A DNA stretch of 64,000 nt from an uncultured Lachnospiraceae bacterium (GCA_959022495.1 CAUEYX010000010.1:1-64000); one strand, 5' to 3'; shown: positions 7,133 through 16,300, counted from the first letter of the stretch. Numbers and translations are program-made. The notes: generated by a model from the sequence alone, not told the origin.

Positions 7133-8947
7133 TCAGTCGTCATCCAGTTTCAGGACGCTCATGAACGCCTTCTGCGGGATCTCTACATTGCCCACCTGGC
7201 GCATGCGCTTCTTACCTTCTTTCTGCTTCTCCAAAAGCTTCTTCTTACGGGAAATATCGCCTCCGTAGCATTTTGCAAGCACGTCTTTTCTCATTGCCTT
7301 CACCGTCTCACGGGCAATGATCTTGCTTCCGATGGCTGCCTGGATGGGGATCTCAAAAAGCTGGCGCGGGATCTCCTGCTTTAACTTCTCGCACATTTTC
7401 CTTCCTCTGTCATATGCGCTTCCCGCAAATACGATAAAGGAAAGGGCGTCAACCTCTTCTTTATTAATCAGGATATCCAGCTTCACAAGCTCTGACTGCT
7501 GGTAGCCCATCATCTCGTAATCAAAAGACGCATATCCTCTTGACCTGGATTTCAACGCGTCAAAAAAGTCATAGATGATCTCATTGAGGGGCAGGTGGTA
7601 GTTGAGCACCGCGCGTTTCTCCTCAATATACTCCATCCCCTGGTAAATGCCCCGCCGCTCCTGACACAGATCCATGATAGCGCCGATGTATTCCGAGGTC
7701 ACCATAATCTCTGCCTTCACCATGGGTTCTTCCATGTAATCAATCTCCGCCGGGTCCGGCATGTTCGTGGGGTTGGTCAGGTCTATGACTTCACCGTTTG
7801 TCTTGTGTATCTTATAAATAACGCTGGGGGCTGTGGTCACAAGGTCTAAGTTGTACTCTCTCTCCAGACGCTCCTGGATGATCTCCAGATGGAGCAGTCC
7901 CAGGAAGCCGCAGCGGAATCCGAATCCCAGGGCCACGGATGTCTCCGCCTCAAACTGGAGCGCCGCGTCATTTAACTGCAGTTTCTCCAGGGCGTCCCTC
8001 AAATCCGGGTACTTTGCCCCGTCCGCGGGATAAAGCCCGCAGTACACCATGGGATTGACCTTTTTATAACCCGGCAGAGGCTCCGCGCACGGGCGGGACG
8101 CGTCCGTGATCGTATCACCCACGCGGGTCTCTTTGACATTTTTCAGGCTGGCAGTGATATAGCCTACCATCCCCGCTTCCAGCTCCTCACAGGGAATGAA
8201 CTGTCCCGCGCCGAATGTGCCCACTTCCACAACCTCAGCCTTGGCTCCTGTGGCCATCATCAGGATGGGCGTTCCTTTTCTCACACTGCCCTCCTTGATG
8301 CGGCAGAACACGATAACCCCTTTATAAGAATCATATTTTGAGTCAAAGATCAGCGCCTGCAGAGGGGCGTCCGCATTCCCTTCCGGCGCGGGGATCTTCT
8401 TTACGATCTGCTCCAGCACATCATGGACATTCTGCCCGGTCTTCGCCGAGATCAGGGGAGCGTCGTCCGCCTCGATGCCGATCACGTCCTCGATCTCCTC
8501 TTTCACCCGGTCCGGGTCCGCGCTGGGCAGGTCAATCTTGTTGATGACCGGCATCACATCCAGGTCATGATCCAGCGCCAGGTACACATTCGCCAGAGTC
8601 TGTGCCTCCACGCCCTGGGCCGCGTCCACTACGAGGATCGCGCCATCGCAGGCCGCCAGGCTTCGGGACACCTCATAGTTGAAGTCCACATGTCCCGGGG
8701 TATCGATCAGGTTGAAGATATACTCCTCCCCGTCGTCCGCTTTGTACACGGTACGGACCGCCTGCGCCTTGATCGTGATGCCCCTCTCCCGCTCCAGATC
8801 CATATTGTCCAGCACCTGGGACTGCATCTCCCGACTGGTCAGAAGCCCGGTCATCTCGATGATGCGGTCCGCCAGTGTGGATTTCCCGTGATCGATATGC
8901 GCGATAATACAAAAATTCCTTATCTTACTCTGATCTATAACTGACAC
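7133..8947 (-). CDS. lepA: Elongation factor 4 (LepA), ribosome-associated GTPase
   Basis: Translational GTPase (604 aa) acting on ribosomes. The G-domain motifs are AHIDHGKSTLADR (G1), ERGITIKAQ (G2), DTPGHVDF (G3) and NKIDLPSADP (G4), followed by EF-G-like domains II, III and V and the LepA-specific C-terminal domain ending in RMRQVGNVEIPQKAF. The start is GTG at 8947 with GGAGG seven bases upstream. It precedes hemW with a 68-bp gap to the start I prefer. Confidence 0.98.
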   Translation of the reverse strand: MSVIDQSKIRNFCIIAHIDHGKSTLADRIIEMTGLLTSREMQSQVLDNMDLERERGITIKAQAVRTVYKADDGEEYIFNLIDTPGHVDFNYEVSRSLAACDGAILVVDAAQGVEAQTLANVYLALDHDLDVMPVINKIDLPSADPDRVKEEIEDVIGIEADDAPLISAKTGQNVHDVLEQIVKKIPAPEGNADAPLQALIFDSKYDSYKGVIVFCRIKEGSVRKGTPILMMATGAKAEVVEVGTFGAGQFIPCEELEAGMVGYITASLKNVKETRVGDTITDASRPCAEPLPGYKKVNPMVYCGLYPADGAKYPDLRDALEKLQLNDAALQFEAETSVALGFGFRCGFLGLLHLEIIQERLEREYNLDLVTTAPSVIYKIHKTNGEVIDLTNPTNMPDPAEIDYMEEPMVKAEIMVTSEYIGAIMDLCQERRGIYQGMEYIEEKRAVLNYHLPLNEIIYDFFDALKSRSRGYASFDYEMMGYQQSELVKLDILINKEEVDALSFIVFAGSAYDRGRKMCEKLKQEIPRQLFEIPIQAAIGSKIIARETVKAMRKDVLAKCYGGDISRKKKLLEKQKEGKKRMRQVGNVEIPQKAFMSVLKLDDD

Positions 8948-9009
8948 TTTCTTTCCTCCAATCCCGGCACCATGTGCGCGGTATACATGTATGGTTTTCT
9001 CTGCGCCTG

Positions 9010-10005
9010 TCAGGCCGGCCTCCGCCCGGGAGCTGAGTGCTTCACCAGAAAGAGCTCTACCGCCAGATGATCGGTCATCAGCCCTGTCTTAACCCGCTGC
9101 TCAATGTCCGCCCCTTCCTCCACGATCTCACGCAGTTCTTCTGTTCGGAACCGCTTTGCCTGATCCATGTACCTGCCTGCGGCAAACGGGTGCACCCCGG
9201 CTTTTGACGCGATTTCTTTCCTTAAGTACCCCTGCTTTAAAAGGGCTTTTACATGGAACAGAATCCGGTACTCCCTGGTCAGGAGAAACAGGATGCGCAT
9301 GGGTGGTTCTTTCAGCGCCAGCAGTTCATAGTATAAATCCAGCGCCTTTCTCTGGTTTTTGTCCGCTGCCGCGTTGATCATCTCAAAGATGTGGCTCGTA
9401 ATCTGAGTAACGCAGACCGCGTCCACATCTTCCCTGGTCAGCGTGTCCCTGTCTATGGCGTAACAGACCAGTTTCTCCATCTCTTTGGTGATATTCTCCA
9501 TGTCCGTGCCGACTTTATTTATAAAGTACGCGATATCTCCGGCCGCCATGGTCTTGTGCTCTTTTTTCACCAGGCTCTGCACCCACCGTCTGAGCGTGTT
9601 TTCATCCTGAACCCCCAGCTCCACGATATGCCCTTTTGCTTTTACCGCCTTATAAAGTTTACTTCTCTTATCCACTTCATTCTCGATAAAAATGAAATAA
9701 GTGGTATCCGGCATGCTGCCCGCATAATCTGCCAGGTCCGCCCCGGAACTTTTGAAGAATCCGGTATTTTCCAGGACAATCAGACGGCGCTCCGCGAAAA
9801 AGGGCAGCGTCTCCGCCAGGTCAATGACCTCCTTGATATCCGTACTCTTCCCTTCATAATAAGCGTAATTCATCGTATCCCCCTCAGGAAGCATGGCTTT
9901 GATAAAGCGTTCTTTGTACTGCTTTTTCAGATAGGCTTCCTCCCCGTAGAGGAGATAGATTTGTTTAAAGTTTCCCGTCTTTAAATCTTCATTCAGGCTT
10001 TTCAC
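9010..10005 (-). CDS. holA: DNA polymerase III delta subunit (HolA)
   Basis: Clamp-loader subunit that opens the beta sliding clamp; an AAA+-fold protein without a functional ATP site. The sequence begins VKSLNEDLKTGNFKQIYLLY and contains GEEAYLKKQYKERF, typical of HolA, and the ~331-aa length fits. I chose GTG at 10005 because GGAGGGAG ends six bases upstream; the longer GTG start at 10035 places that ribosome site inside the coding sequence. It sits upstream of lepA and downstream of an ABC-F gene. Confidence 0.93.
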   Translation of the reverse strand: MKSLNEDLKTGNFKQIYLLYGEEAYLKKQYKERFIKAMLPEGDTMNYAYYEGKSTDIKEVIDLAETLPFFAERRLIVLENTGFFKSSGADLADYAGSMPDTTYFIFIENEVDKRSKLYKAVKAKGHIVELGVQDENTLRRWVQSLVKKEHKTMAAGDIAYFINKVGTDMENITKEMEKLVCYAIDRDTLTREDVDAVCVTQITSHIFEMINAAADKNQRKALDLYYELLALKEPPMRILFLLTREYRILFHVKALLKQGYLRKEIASKAGVHPFAAGRYMDQAKRFRTEELREIVEEGADIEQRVKTGLMTDHLAVELFLVKHSAPGRRPA

Positions 10006-10085
10006 AGCTTTCTCCCTCCATGAAGGACCTGACACGTGCGCTGCTGAAAATACGGCTTATCTTTCTCTGCACCGGTACAGATCTT

Positions 10086-11720
10086 TTAGTCTTCCTCCTC
10101 CGTCTGCACGGAATAGGTCTGTCTCTTTCTTGCCATCTCATCGCTGGCCAGGTACTCATCGTACGTGGTAATCTTATCGATAAGCTGTCCCCCGGGCACG
10201 ATCTCCATAATGCGGTTCGCCGTGGTCTGTACAATCTGATGGTCTCTTGAAGTAAAGAGCAGCACACCCGGGAATTTCATCAGGCCGTTATTCAGCGCGG
10301 TGATGGCCTCCATGTCAAGATGGTTCGTCGGCTCGTCAAGCAGAAGGACATTCGCCCCGGAGATCATCATCTTGGAGAGCAGGCAGCGTACCTTCTCCCC
10401 TCCTGAAAGAACTTTGATCTTCTTTACACCGTCCTCTCCGGAGAAAAGCATCCTTCCGAGGAAGCCGCGAACATATGTGACGTCCTTTTCCTCTGAATAC
10501 TGGGTCAGCCACTCTGTAATATTGTAGTCGCTGTCAAATTCCCCGCCGAAATCTTTCGGGAAATAGGCCTGGGATGTGGTTACGCCCCACTTATAAGTCC
10601 CCTCATCCGGTTCCATCTCGCCGATCAAAATTTTGAAAAGCACGGTCTTCGCAAGTTCATTGCTGCCGACAAATGCGACTTTGTCATCATGTCCCAGCGT
10701 AAAGCTGATGTTGTCCAGGATCTTCTCCCCGTCAATCGTCTTGGAGAGCCCTTCCACTGTCAGAACCTCATTTCCGATCTCGCGGTTCGGACGGAAATCA
10801 ATATACGGGTATTTTCTGCTGGACGGCTTAATCTCGTCGAGCTGGATCTTCTCAAGGGCGCGCTTTCTGGACGTGGCCTGCTTGGACTTTGACGCGTTTG
10901 CGCTGAACCGGGCGATAAATTCCTGCAGTTCCTTGATCTTCTCCTCTTTCTTCCGGTTGGCTTCCTTCATCTGACGGATGAGAAGCTGGCTGGACTCATA
11001 CCAGAAATCATAGTTGCCCGCGTAGAGCTGGATCTTCCCGTAATCAATATCCGCGATCTGCGTACATACTTTATTTAAGAAGTAACGGTCATGGGACACA
11101 ACAATGACGGTATTGTCGAAATTGATGAGGAATTCTTCCAGCCATGCAATAGCGTCCAGGTCCAGATGGTTGGTGGGCTCGTCAAGGAGCAGGATATCCG
11201 GGTTCCCGAACAGCGCCTGGGCCAGGAGCACCTTGACCTTCTCAGGACCGGTCAGCTCCTTCAGATATTTATAATGAAGATCCGTCTCAATGCCCAGCCC
11301 GTTTAAGAGAGATGCCGCGTCGGACTCCGCTTCCCAGCCATTCATTGTAGCAAATTCCGCTTCCAGCTCACTGGCGCGGATACCGTCCTCATCGGTGAAG
11401 TCCTCCTTGGCGTAGATGACTTCCTTTTCTTTCATAATCTCATACAGCCTTGCATTTCCCATGATGACTGTATCAAGGACAAGATATTCATCATATTGAA
11501 AGTGGTCCTGCTGCAGGAAAGAAAGCCGCTCCCCGGGGGTGATGGCAACCTCTCCTTTGGTCGGCTCAAGCTGACCGGAAAGAATCTTGAGGAACGTGGA
11601 TTTTCCCGCGCCGTTTGCGCCGATCAGACCGTAGCAGTTTCCTTCTGTGAATTTAATATTTACCTCTTCAAAAAGCGCCTTTTTTCCTACGCGGAGCGTC
11701 ACATTATTCGCACTGATCAT
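10086..11720 (-). CDS. ABC-F family ATPase (YbiT/YkpA-like)
   Basis: Soluble protein of 544 aa with two ABC ATPase domains and no membrane segment, hence ABC-F (ribosome-associated; translation or antibiotic protection). Domain 1 has GANGAGKSTFLK, a degenerate signature LTGPEK, and LLLDEPTNHLDLDAIAW. The inter-domain linker is charged (about 240-310). Domain 2 has the degenerate Walker A VGSNELAKT, then LSGGEKVRCLLSK and LLLDEPTNHLDMEAITAL. I believe these degeneracies are usual for the YbiT-like subfamily. Whether it confers resistance cannot be told from sequence. Separated from holA by 80 bp with no terminator visible. Confidence 0.9.
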   Translation of the reverse strand: MISANNVTLRVGKKALFEEVNIKFTEGNCYGLIGANGAGKSTFLKILSGQLEPTKGEVAITPGERLSFLQQDHFQYDEYLVLDTVIMGNARLYEIMKEKEVIYAKEDFTDEDGIRASELEAEFATMNGWEAESDAASLLNGLGIETDLHYKYLKELTGPEKVKVLLAQALFGNPDILLLDEPTNHLDLDAIAWLEEFLINFDNTVIVVSHDRYFLNKVCTQIADIDYGKIQLYAGNYDFWYESSQLLIRQMKEANRKKEEKIKELQEFIARFSANASKSKQATSRKRALEKIQLDEIKPSSRKYPYIDFRPNREIGNEVLTVEGLSKTIDGEKILDNISFTLGHDDKVAFVGSNELAKTVLFKILIGEMEPDEGTYKWGVTTSQAYFPKDFGGEFDSDYNITEWLTQYSEEKDVTYVRGFLGRMLFSGEDGVKKIKVLSGGEKVRCLLSKMMISGANVLLLDEPTNHLDMEAITALNNGLMKFPGVLLFTSRDHQIVQTTANRIMEIVPGGQLIDKITTYDEYLASDEMARKRQTYSVQTEEED

Positions 11721-11915
11721 CTTTCTATCTCCTTATCATTTTAAAGACTCATTTACAAGGGCCGGCAGGATCTACCGCCGATAAACGGCACATGTGTGCA
11801 CTATCGCTTATCTTAACATGCGCGGACGTTAAAATCAATCACCCCGGCGCACATTCTCTGTGAATCAGAGCACATTCTGCCTGGGGTTCCGCCTCAAAAT
11901 CCACAGTCTGTTTCA
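11721..11915. other. Intergenic region between the divergent ABC-F and Spo0A-domain genes, left part
   Basis: First part of a 314-bp divergent intergenic region. It should hold the ABC-F promoter (minus strand). I saw no strong -35/-10 pair and no structured RNA here; the recognisable sites lie in 11916-11985. Confidence 0.4.
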
Positions 11916-11944
11916 TTCGACCGTTCCGGTCGAAAATCGTCGAA
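11916..11944 (+). promoter_or_regulatory. Cluster of 0A-box-like sites upstream of the Spo0A-domain gene
   Basis: TTCGACCG, TTC, CGGTCGAA is a perfect inverted repeat (11916-11934), followed by CGTCGAA (11938-11944). Each half contains GTCGAA, matching the Spo0A box TGTCGAA at 6 of 7 positions. Downstream, TTGTAT (11954-11959) and GATAAT (11980-11985) are 20 bp apart; such long spacing is known for Spo0A-activated sigma-A promoters. The site is 91 bp or more upstream of the start codon. Binding is inference. Confidence 0.55.
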
Positions 11945-12034
11945 CCAATCATATTGTATGTCATATTTTCACATTTTACGATAATATAGGTGTGCAAAAT
12001 GAACAGGCGTCTCAAATCAGAGAGGGGCATACAT

Positions 12035-12481
12035 ATGAATTATGAACAAATTATAAGCAGCACTCTTGACTCTTTTGGCGTCAGCCGTTCGTACACAGGT
12101 TATGATTATGTGGTCCACGGACTCCTTCTCATCATCGAGGACCGGCAGCGCCTGGACTGCATCACAAAATCTTTGTACCTGGATATTGCCAGTCATTTTC
12201 ACACAAGCTGGAACTGTGTAGAGAAAAATATGCGGACGATCGTCACTTCCGTCTGGGAATCCCACAACACAGAACTTCTTGAACTTATTTTCAATAAATC
12301 GAATCGGGACAAGAAACCCACAAACAAAGAATTCCTGAAATATATGTATGATTATGTCATGCAGGCAGGCGGCAGTCTGCGCGCGGATGGACAGAACATC
12401 CCTGTGCTGTGCCCGATTTCAAATAAATACTGCGAATCTTTGATGCTTTTCTATATCAAGCTCTCCAAAATTCTGGAATAA
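12035..12481 (+). CDS. Stand-alone Spo0A C-terminal DNA-binding-domain protein
   Basis: 148-aa protein resembling only the effector domain of the sporulation regulator Spo0A. It has the helical layout with SLYLDIASHFHTSWNCVEKN in place of the Spo0A recognition region, and KPTNKEFLKYMYDYV corresponding to the conserved KPTNSEFI segment. There is no receiver domain, so it cannot be phosphorylated in the usual way and may be a competitor or co-regulator at 0A boxes. The start is ATG 12035, preceded by AGAGAGGGG eight bases upstream; an upstream in-frame ATG at 11990 has no ribosome site. Monocistronic, preceded by 0A-box-like sequences. Function is inferred from the domain only. Confidence 0.8.
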   Translation: MNYEQIISSTLDSFGVSRSYTGYDYVVHGLLLIIEDRQRLDCITKSLYLDIASHFHTSWNCVEKNMRTIVTSVWESHNTELLELIFNKSNRDKKPTNKEFLKYMYDYVMQAGGSLRADGQNIPVLCPISNKYCESLMLFYIKLSKILE

Positions 12482-12540
12482 AGCACCCATAAAACCAAAG
12501 CTTCATCCGGGCAGAATGTGTGCCTCCAATAGCACTGCTT

Positions 12541-12575
12541 TTAAAAACAGGAGGCGACCCAGCCGCCTCCTGTCC
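12541..12575 (-). terminator. Rho-independent terminator of the deoB operon
   Basis: ACAGGAGGCG (12549-12558) and CGCCTCCTGT (12566-12575) form a 10-bp GC-rich stem with a 7-nt loop, followed on the minus strand by TTTTTAAAA. It lies just after the deoB stop. It may also serve the convergent Spo0A-domain gene, which ends at 12481. Confidence 0.85.
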
Positions 12576-12592
12576 GCCTGACAGACATTCTT

Positions 12593-13768
12593 TTATTTTC
12601 CCCCGCGAATGAGGTCCCAGAAGCTTTCGCCTCCGCCCTCATATCGAATCTCAAAATAGTCCGCGATTGTCTGCGCAATATCCGCGAAACATTTCCTTGT
12701 TCCCAGGTCAATCCCCTGCCTGATCCCTTTCCCGCAGAGCAGGCACGGAATATACTCCCTTGTATGGTCCGTCCCGGAAAATCCCGGATCGCAGCCGTGG
12801 TCCGCCGTGATAATCAGCAGGTCCTCCTCTCCCAATCGAGCCATCAGCTGGCCGATCTGTACATCCACGTCATTGAGCGCCTGTGTATATCCGCTCACGT
12901 CATTGCGGTGTCCGTATATCATATCGAAATCCACCAGATTTACAAAACACAATCCCTCGAATTCTTGATCCGCAAGATCAAGCGTCCGTTCCATATTTTT
13001 CGTATTTCCTTCATTGGGGTATGTCTCCGTAAGCCCTCTTCCGGCAAAGATGTCATAAATTTTGCCCACTCCGATCACGGCCATTCCCTCCTGCTTCAAG
13101 GTATCCAGCAGTGTTCTGCGGGGCGGCTCCAGGGAGAAATCATGGCGGTTTACGGTCCGTCTGTAATCCGGATAAGTCCCTGTGAAGGGCCTGGCAATCA
13201 CACGCCCCACACTGTGGTCTCCTGTAAGAATCCTTCTTGCTTTCCGGCAGTCCTCGTACAGCTCTTTCAGAGGAACCACATCTTCATGGGCAGCGATCTG
13301 GAACACACTGTCCGCCGATGTATACACGATCAGCGCACCCGTGCGCTCATGTTCCCGCCCGTAATCCCGGATCACCTCCGTGCCGGAATAAGGTCTGTTG
13401 CAGAGCACATCCCTTCCGGTCTCCTTTTTGAACCTCTCAATGACTTCTTCCGGGAAGCCATGAGGATAGACCGGCATCGGCCTCTCGGAAACTACCCCCG
13501 CGATCTCCCAGTGACCCACCGTCGTATCCTTTCCCGCGGACCGCTCCTGGATCTTCCCATAACAGCCCCGGGGACGCACGCCCTCCCTGTAAAAAGATGT
13601 TCCTTCAATATGATAGAGCCCTAAGCTCTCCATGTAAGGAACATGCAGCCTGCCGCTTCGCGCGCAGCTGCCAATCGTGTCGCTCCCTCTGTCGCCAAAT
13701 TGATCCGCGTCCGGCGCAGCCCCTGCCCCGGCACTGTCCAATACAATCAGAAATACACGCTTTCCCAT
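12593..13768 (-). CDS. deoB: Phosphopentomutase
   Basis: Interconverts (deoxy)ribose-1-phosphate and (deoxy)ribose-5-phosphate in nucleoside breakdown; a cytosolic Mn-dependent alkaline-phosphatase-superfamily enzyme. The 391-aa sequence has the N-terminal metal site VLDSAGAGAAPDAD, the cap domain, and the C-terminal metal ligands in TADHGCDPGFSGTDHTRE. Last gene of the order cdd-deoC-udp-deoB; it follows udp by 27 bp and is followed by a terminator. Its product feeds deoC-type aldol cleavage or the pentose phosphate pathway. Confidence 0.97.
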   Translation of the reverse strand: MGKRVFLIVLDSAGAGAAPDADQFGDRGSDTIGSCARSGRLHVPYMESLGLYHIEGTSFYREGVRPRGCYGKIQERSAGKDTTVGHWEIAGVVSERPMPVYPHGFPEEVIERFKKETGRDVLCNRPYSGTEVIRDYGREHERTGALIVYTSADSVFQIAAHEDVVPLKELYEDCRKARRILTGDHSVGRVIARPFTGTYPDYRRTVNRHDFSLEPPRRTLLDTLKQEGMAVIGVGKIYDIFAGRGLTETYPNEGNTKNMERTLDLADQEFEGLCFVNLVDFDMIYGHRNDVSGYTQALNDVDVQIGQLMARLGEEDLLIITADHGCDPGFSGTDHTREYIPCLLCGKGIRQGIDLGTRKCFADIAQTIADYFEIRYEGGGESFWDLIRGGK

Positions 13769-13795
13769 TATCCCAGCTCCAATTCGATTCTAACT

Positions 13796-14584
13796 TTATA
13801 CTATGCCTGCTTTATCCGTCTGAATCAGCCCGCGGACTGCCTCCACCGCAGTTCTGACGGCACGGTCTGTGTCATGTACCTGCTTGTTGGTCAGCCCCAG
13901 CTTCTCCCGCTCCTGATTCGCCACCGTCAGAAATACGGCCCCCGTCCGCACCCGGCGGTATGCCCCCACGATAAAGAGCGCCGCTGACTCCATCTCAGAC
14001 GCCAGGCATCCCATGCGCATCCACGCTTCCCACTTATCCAGGAGCTCATAACTGACCGGATGTTTCTCCGGCTGGTGCTGTCCATAGAAGGAATCCTTGC
14101 ACTGCACCACGCCGGCATGGCAGGTCATTCCCAGCCTTTTCGCCGCATTTACAAGGGCGCTGGTCACCTCCAGGTCCGGCACCGCGGGATACTCGATGGG
14201 CGCGTATTCCCTGCTGGTTCCTTCCATGCGTACAGCCCCGGTGGCAATGACCAGGTCCCCGCCGCACACGTCTGTCTGCATCCCTCCGCATGTGCCCACT
14301 CGGACAAACGTATCCGCGCCGCAGTTACACAATTCCTCCACAGCGATGGACGCGGAGGGACCTCCGATCCCTGTGCTGGTCACACTCACCTTCACCCCGT
14401 CCAAGGTCCCTGTGTAAGTCACAAACTCCCTGCTGTCCGCCACAAGTTCCGCACCGTCAAAATACGCGGCGATCTTCCGGCACCGCTTCGGGTCTCCCGG
14501 AAGGATTACATACCTTCCCACATCCCCTTCCCGGATTCCCACGTGATACTGTATCCCTGCCCCTTCTGTGTAATCTACCATCAC
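13796..14584 (-). CDS. udp: Uridine phosphorylase
   Basis: Phosphorolysis of uridine (and probably deoxyuridine) to uracil and (deoxy)ribose-1-phosphate. The 262-aa protein belongs to the NP-I nucleoside phosphorylase family: ILPGDPKRCRKIA (phosphate site), GIGGPSASIAVEEL and RVGTCGGMQ. The start is GTG 14584 or ATG 14581; GAAAGGAG lies 6-9 bases upstream and both overlap the deoC stop, so translation is coupled. Third gene of cdd-deoC-udp-deoB. Confidence 0.93.
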   Translation of the reverse strand: MMVDYTEGAGIQYHVGIREGDVGRYVILPGDPKRCRKIAAYFDGAELVADSREFVTYTGTLDGVKVSVTSTGIGGPSASIAVEELCNCGADTFVRVGTCGGMQTDVCGGDLVIATGAVRMEGTSREYAPIEYPAVPDLEVTSALVNAAKRLGMTCHAGVVQCKDSFYGQHQPEKHPVSYELLDKWEAWMRMGCLASEMESAALFIVGAYRRVRTGAVFLTVANQEREKLGLTNKQVHDTDRAVRTAVEAVRGLIQTDKAGIV

Positions 14585-15240
14585 TCTTGGCTCCTTTCCC
14601 CCGCGAGCTTTACGATCCGGCTGGTTCCAAGCCGGTCCGCCCCAAGCTCCAGGAAGCGTTCCGCGTCCTGGAGAGATCCGATCCCTCCTGCCGCTTTGAT
14701 CTTTACACTGCCTCCCACATGCTCCGAAAACAGGCGGACATCGTCAAACACAGCCCCCTCGCTGCCAAAGCCTGTGGATGTCTTGATGTAATCCGCGCCT
14801 GCGCGTGTCACAACACCACAGAGCTGTATTTTCTCTTCCTCTGTAAGGAAGCAGGTCTCAATGATGACCTTGAGGATTTTCCCACCTGCCGCCTCCTTCA
14901 CCGCTCTGATCTCCGCTTCCACGCTGTCGTATCTTTTGTCCTTTACCCAGCCCAGATTGATCACCATATCGATCTCATCCGCGCCATTATTCACCGCGTC
15001 CTCAGCCTCCGACGCCTTCACTTTTGTAGTACTGTATCCGTTTGGAAACCCGATGACCGTGCACACCGCCATCTGCTCCCCCACATACGCTTTCGCCTGG
15101 CGCACATAAGACGGCGGTATACATACGGAAGCTGTATGATACAGAAGGGCCTCATCACACAGAGTCCGGATCTCATCCCAGGAAGCCGTCTGGCCAAGCT
15201 GCGTGTGGTCTACATGTTTCAAAATATCTTCAATCCGCAT
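14581..15240 (-). CDS. deoC: Deoxyribose-phosphate aldolase
   Basis: Class I aldolase splitting 2-deoxyribose-5-phosphate into acetaldehyde and glyceraldehyde-3-phosphate. The 219-aa sequence starts MRIEDILKHVDHTQL, with EIDMVINLG, LKVIIETCFL (second active-site region) and the Schiff-base lysine in DYIKTSTGFG. The C-terminus GGIGSLQDAERFLELGADRL is the phosphate-binding part. It sits 24 bp after cdd and overlaps udp by 4 bp. Confidence 0.97.
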   Translation of the reverse strand: MRIEDILKHVDHTQLGQTASWDEIRTLCDEALLYHTASVCIPPSYVRQAKAYVGEQMAVCTVIGFPNGYSTTKVKASEAEDAVNNGADEIDMVINLGWVKDKRYDSVEAEIRAVKEAAGGKILKVIIETCFLTEEEKIQLCGVVTRAGADYIKTSTGFGSEGAVFDDVRLFSEHVGGSVKIKAAGGIGSLQDAERFLELGADRLGTSRIVKLAGERSQE

Positions 15241-15264
15241 TTTTAACTGTCTCCTTTTTCATCC

Positions 15265-15675
15265 TTACAGCCGGAACCCCATTGGCACAAGCTCGTCCAG
15301 CCTGCACACCTGGTACTGTTCCCTGTTCACCGCTAATATAATCTCAAAATCCGGCTGGCAGAATTCCAGCAGGACCTGACTGCATACACCACAGGGCGGA
15401 CAGATTTCCGTGGGCTGGTCCGCACCTTTTCCACCCGCGACGCAGATGGCCCGGAAGTCTCGCACACCCTCGCTCACTGCCTTACATACAGCAGTGCGCT
15501 CCGCGCAGCTGGTGGGAGTAAACGCTCCGTTCTCGATGTTACAGCCGGTATATACCGCTCCATTTTCAGCAAGCAGCGCCGCTCCCACCCGAAAATCTGA
15601 GTAAGGCGCATAGGCATATTTCCGCTGTGCCAGTGCCGTGTCAATCAATTTCTGTATTTCTTCTTTCCCAAGCAT
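15265..15675 (-). CDS. cdd: Cytidine deaminase
   Basis: Zn-dependent hydrolytic deamination of cytidine and deoxycytidine to uridine forms. The 136-aa length is typical of the homotetrameric class. The catalytic motif is NGAFTPTSCAERTAV (Cys and catalytic Glu), with the remaining zinc ligands in PPCGVCSQVL. First gene of the cdd-deoC-udp-deoB operon, so its uridine product passes to the phosphorylase encoded downstream. No clear promoter was identified in the 145-bp gap upstream, which mainly contains the preceding terminator. Confidence 0.96.
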   Translation of the reverse strand: MLGKEEIQKLIDTALAQRKYAYAPYSDFRVGAALLAENGAVYTGCNIENGAFTPTSCAERTAVCKAVSEGVRDFRAICVAGGKGADQPTEICPPCGVCSQVLLEFCQPDFEIILAVNREQYQVCRLDELVPMGFRL

Positions 15676-15764
15676 GGCTCATCCTCCCTTTCTTCCTCGT
15701 TGTGACACTTTCCACTTCCTTCTGATTCAAAACAGCAGGGACCGGATATCCAATTCCCGCATCT

Positions 15765-15801
15765 GACAAAGGACCAGACCGCTGAAACTGCCAGCTGGTC
15801 C
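15765..15801 (-). terminator. Terminator downstream of the unknown gene at 15821
   Basis: GGACCAG (15771-15777) and CTGGTCC (15795-15801) pair around a 17-nt loop, followed on the minus strand by TTTGTC. The T-run is short, so termination may be weak. Confidence 0.5.
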
Positions 15802-15820
15802 GATCCTCCCGCTGTCCCTC

Positions 15821-16300
15821 TTAATACTCACAGAGCACGATGATCCTCTGGGGTGTGGTCTGCGCCGGAATACTGAATGTTGCCGTCGTATAATAAACCA
15901 GCAGTTCCGAATTCTCAGGGCTGCACAGATACTGCTGTCCATTCAGTGTCACCACATTCGTGGTGGGACCGATATTCAGCCTCAGGGTATTGTCCGACGA
16001 TGTCAGATTGTCGTCAAAATAATCCAGTTTCACCTGCTGGTTCCTGCGAAACGTCGTCACCAGCTCTGCCCTGTACTGAGGCGGATAGACTGCCGGCGTG
16101 GGAAGATTGGTGTCATAGAACGCCGCGATCCGCATTCCGGGACGGAGCCGTACATTATCCACAACCGTTGTCTCCCCTGTCACTACTACATTTACAATGT
16201 TGGAACCGCTGATCAGGGAGACCATCATCGTACAGCAGGAATCTCCCCTGTTAATACTCTGTATAATGCCCTCCACGCTCTCAAAACTCTCGTATGCCAT
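15821..16300 (-). CDS. Hypothetical protein, beta-rich, unknown function
   Basis: 159-aa cytoplasmic protein that I do not recognise. No signal peptide, no membrane segment, no zinc-type motif. The first half alternates short hydrophobic strands (SVEGIIQSINRG, CCTMMVSLISG, VNVVVTGETTVVDNVRL), which suggests an OB-fold or similar beta-barrel; the second half is rich in Asn, Thr and Gln. It is a real gene by its clean AAAAGGAG ribosome site and its isolation between noncoding stretches. It appears monocistronic with its own terminator. The OB-fold idea is a guess from strand pattern. Confidence 0.75.
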   Translation of the reverse strand: MAYESFESVEGIIQSINRGDSCCTMMVSLISGSNIVNVVVTGETTVVDNVRLRPGMRIAAFYDTNLPTPAVYPPQYRAELVTTFRRNQQVKLDYFDDNLTSSDNTLRLNIGPTTNVVTLNGQQYLCSPENSELLVYYTTATFSIPAQTTPQRIIVLCEY

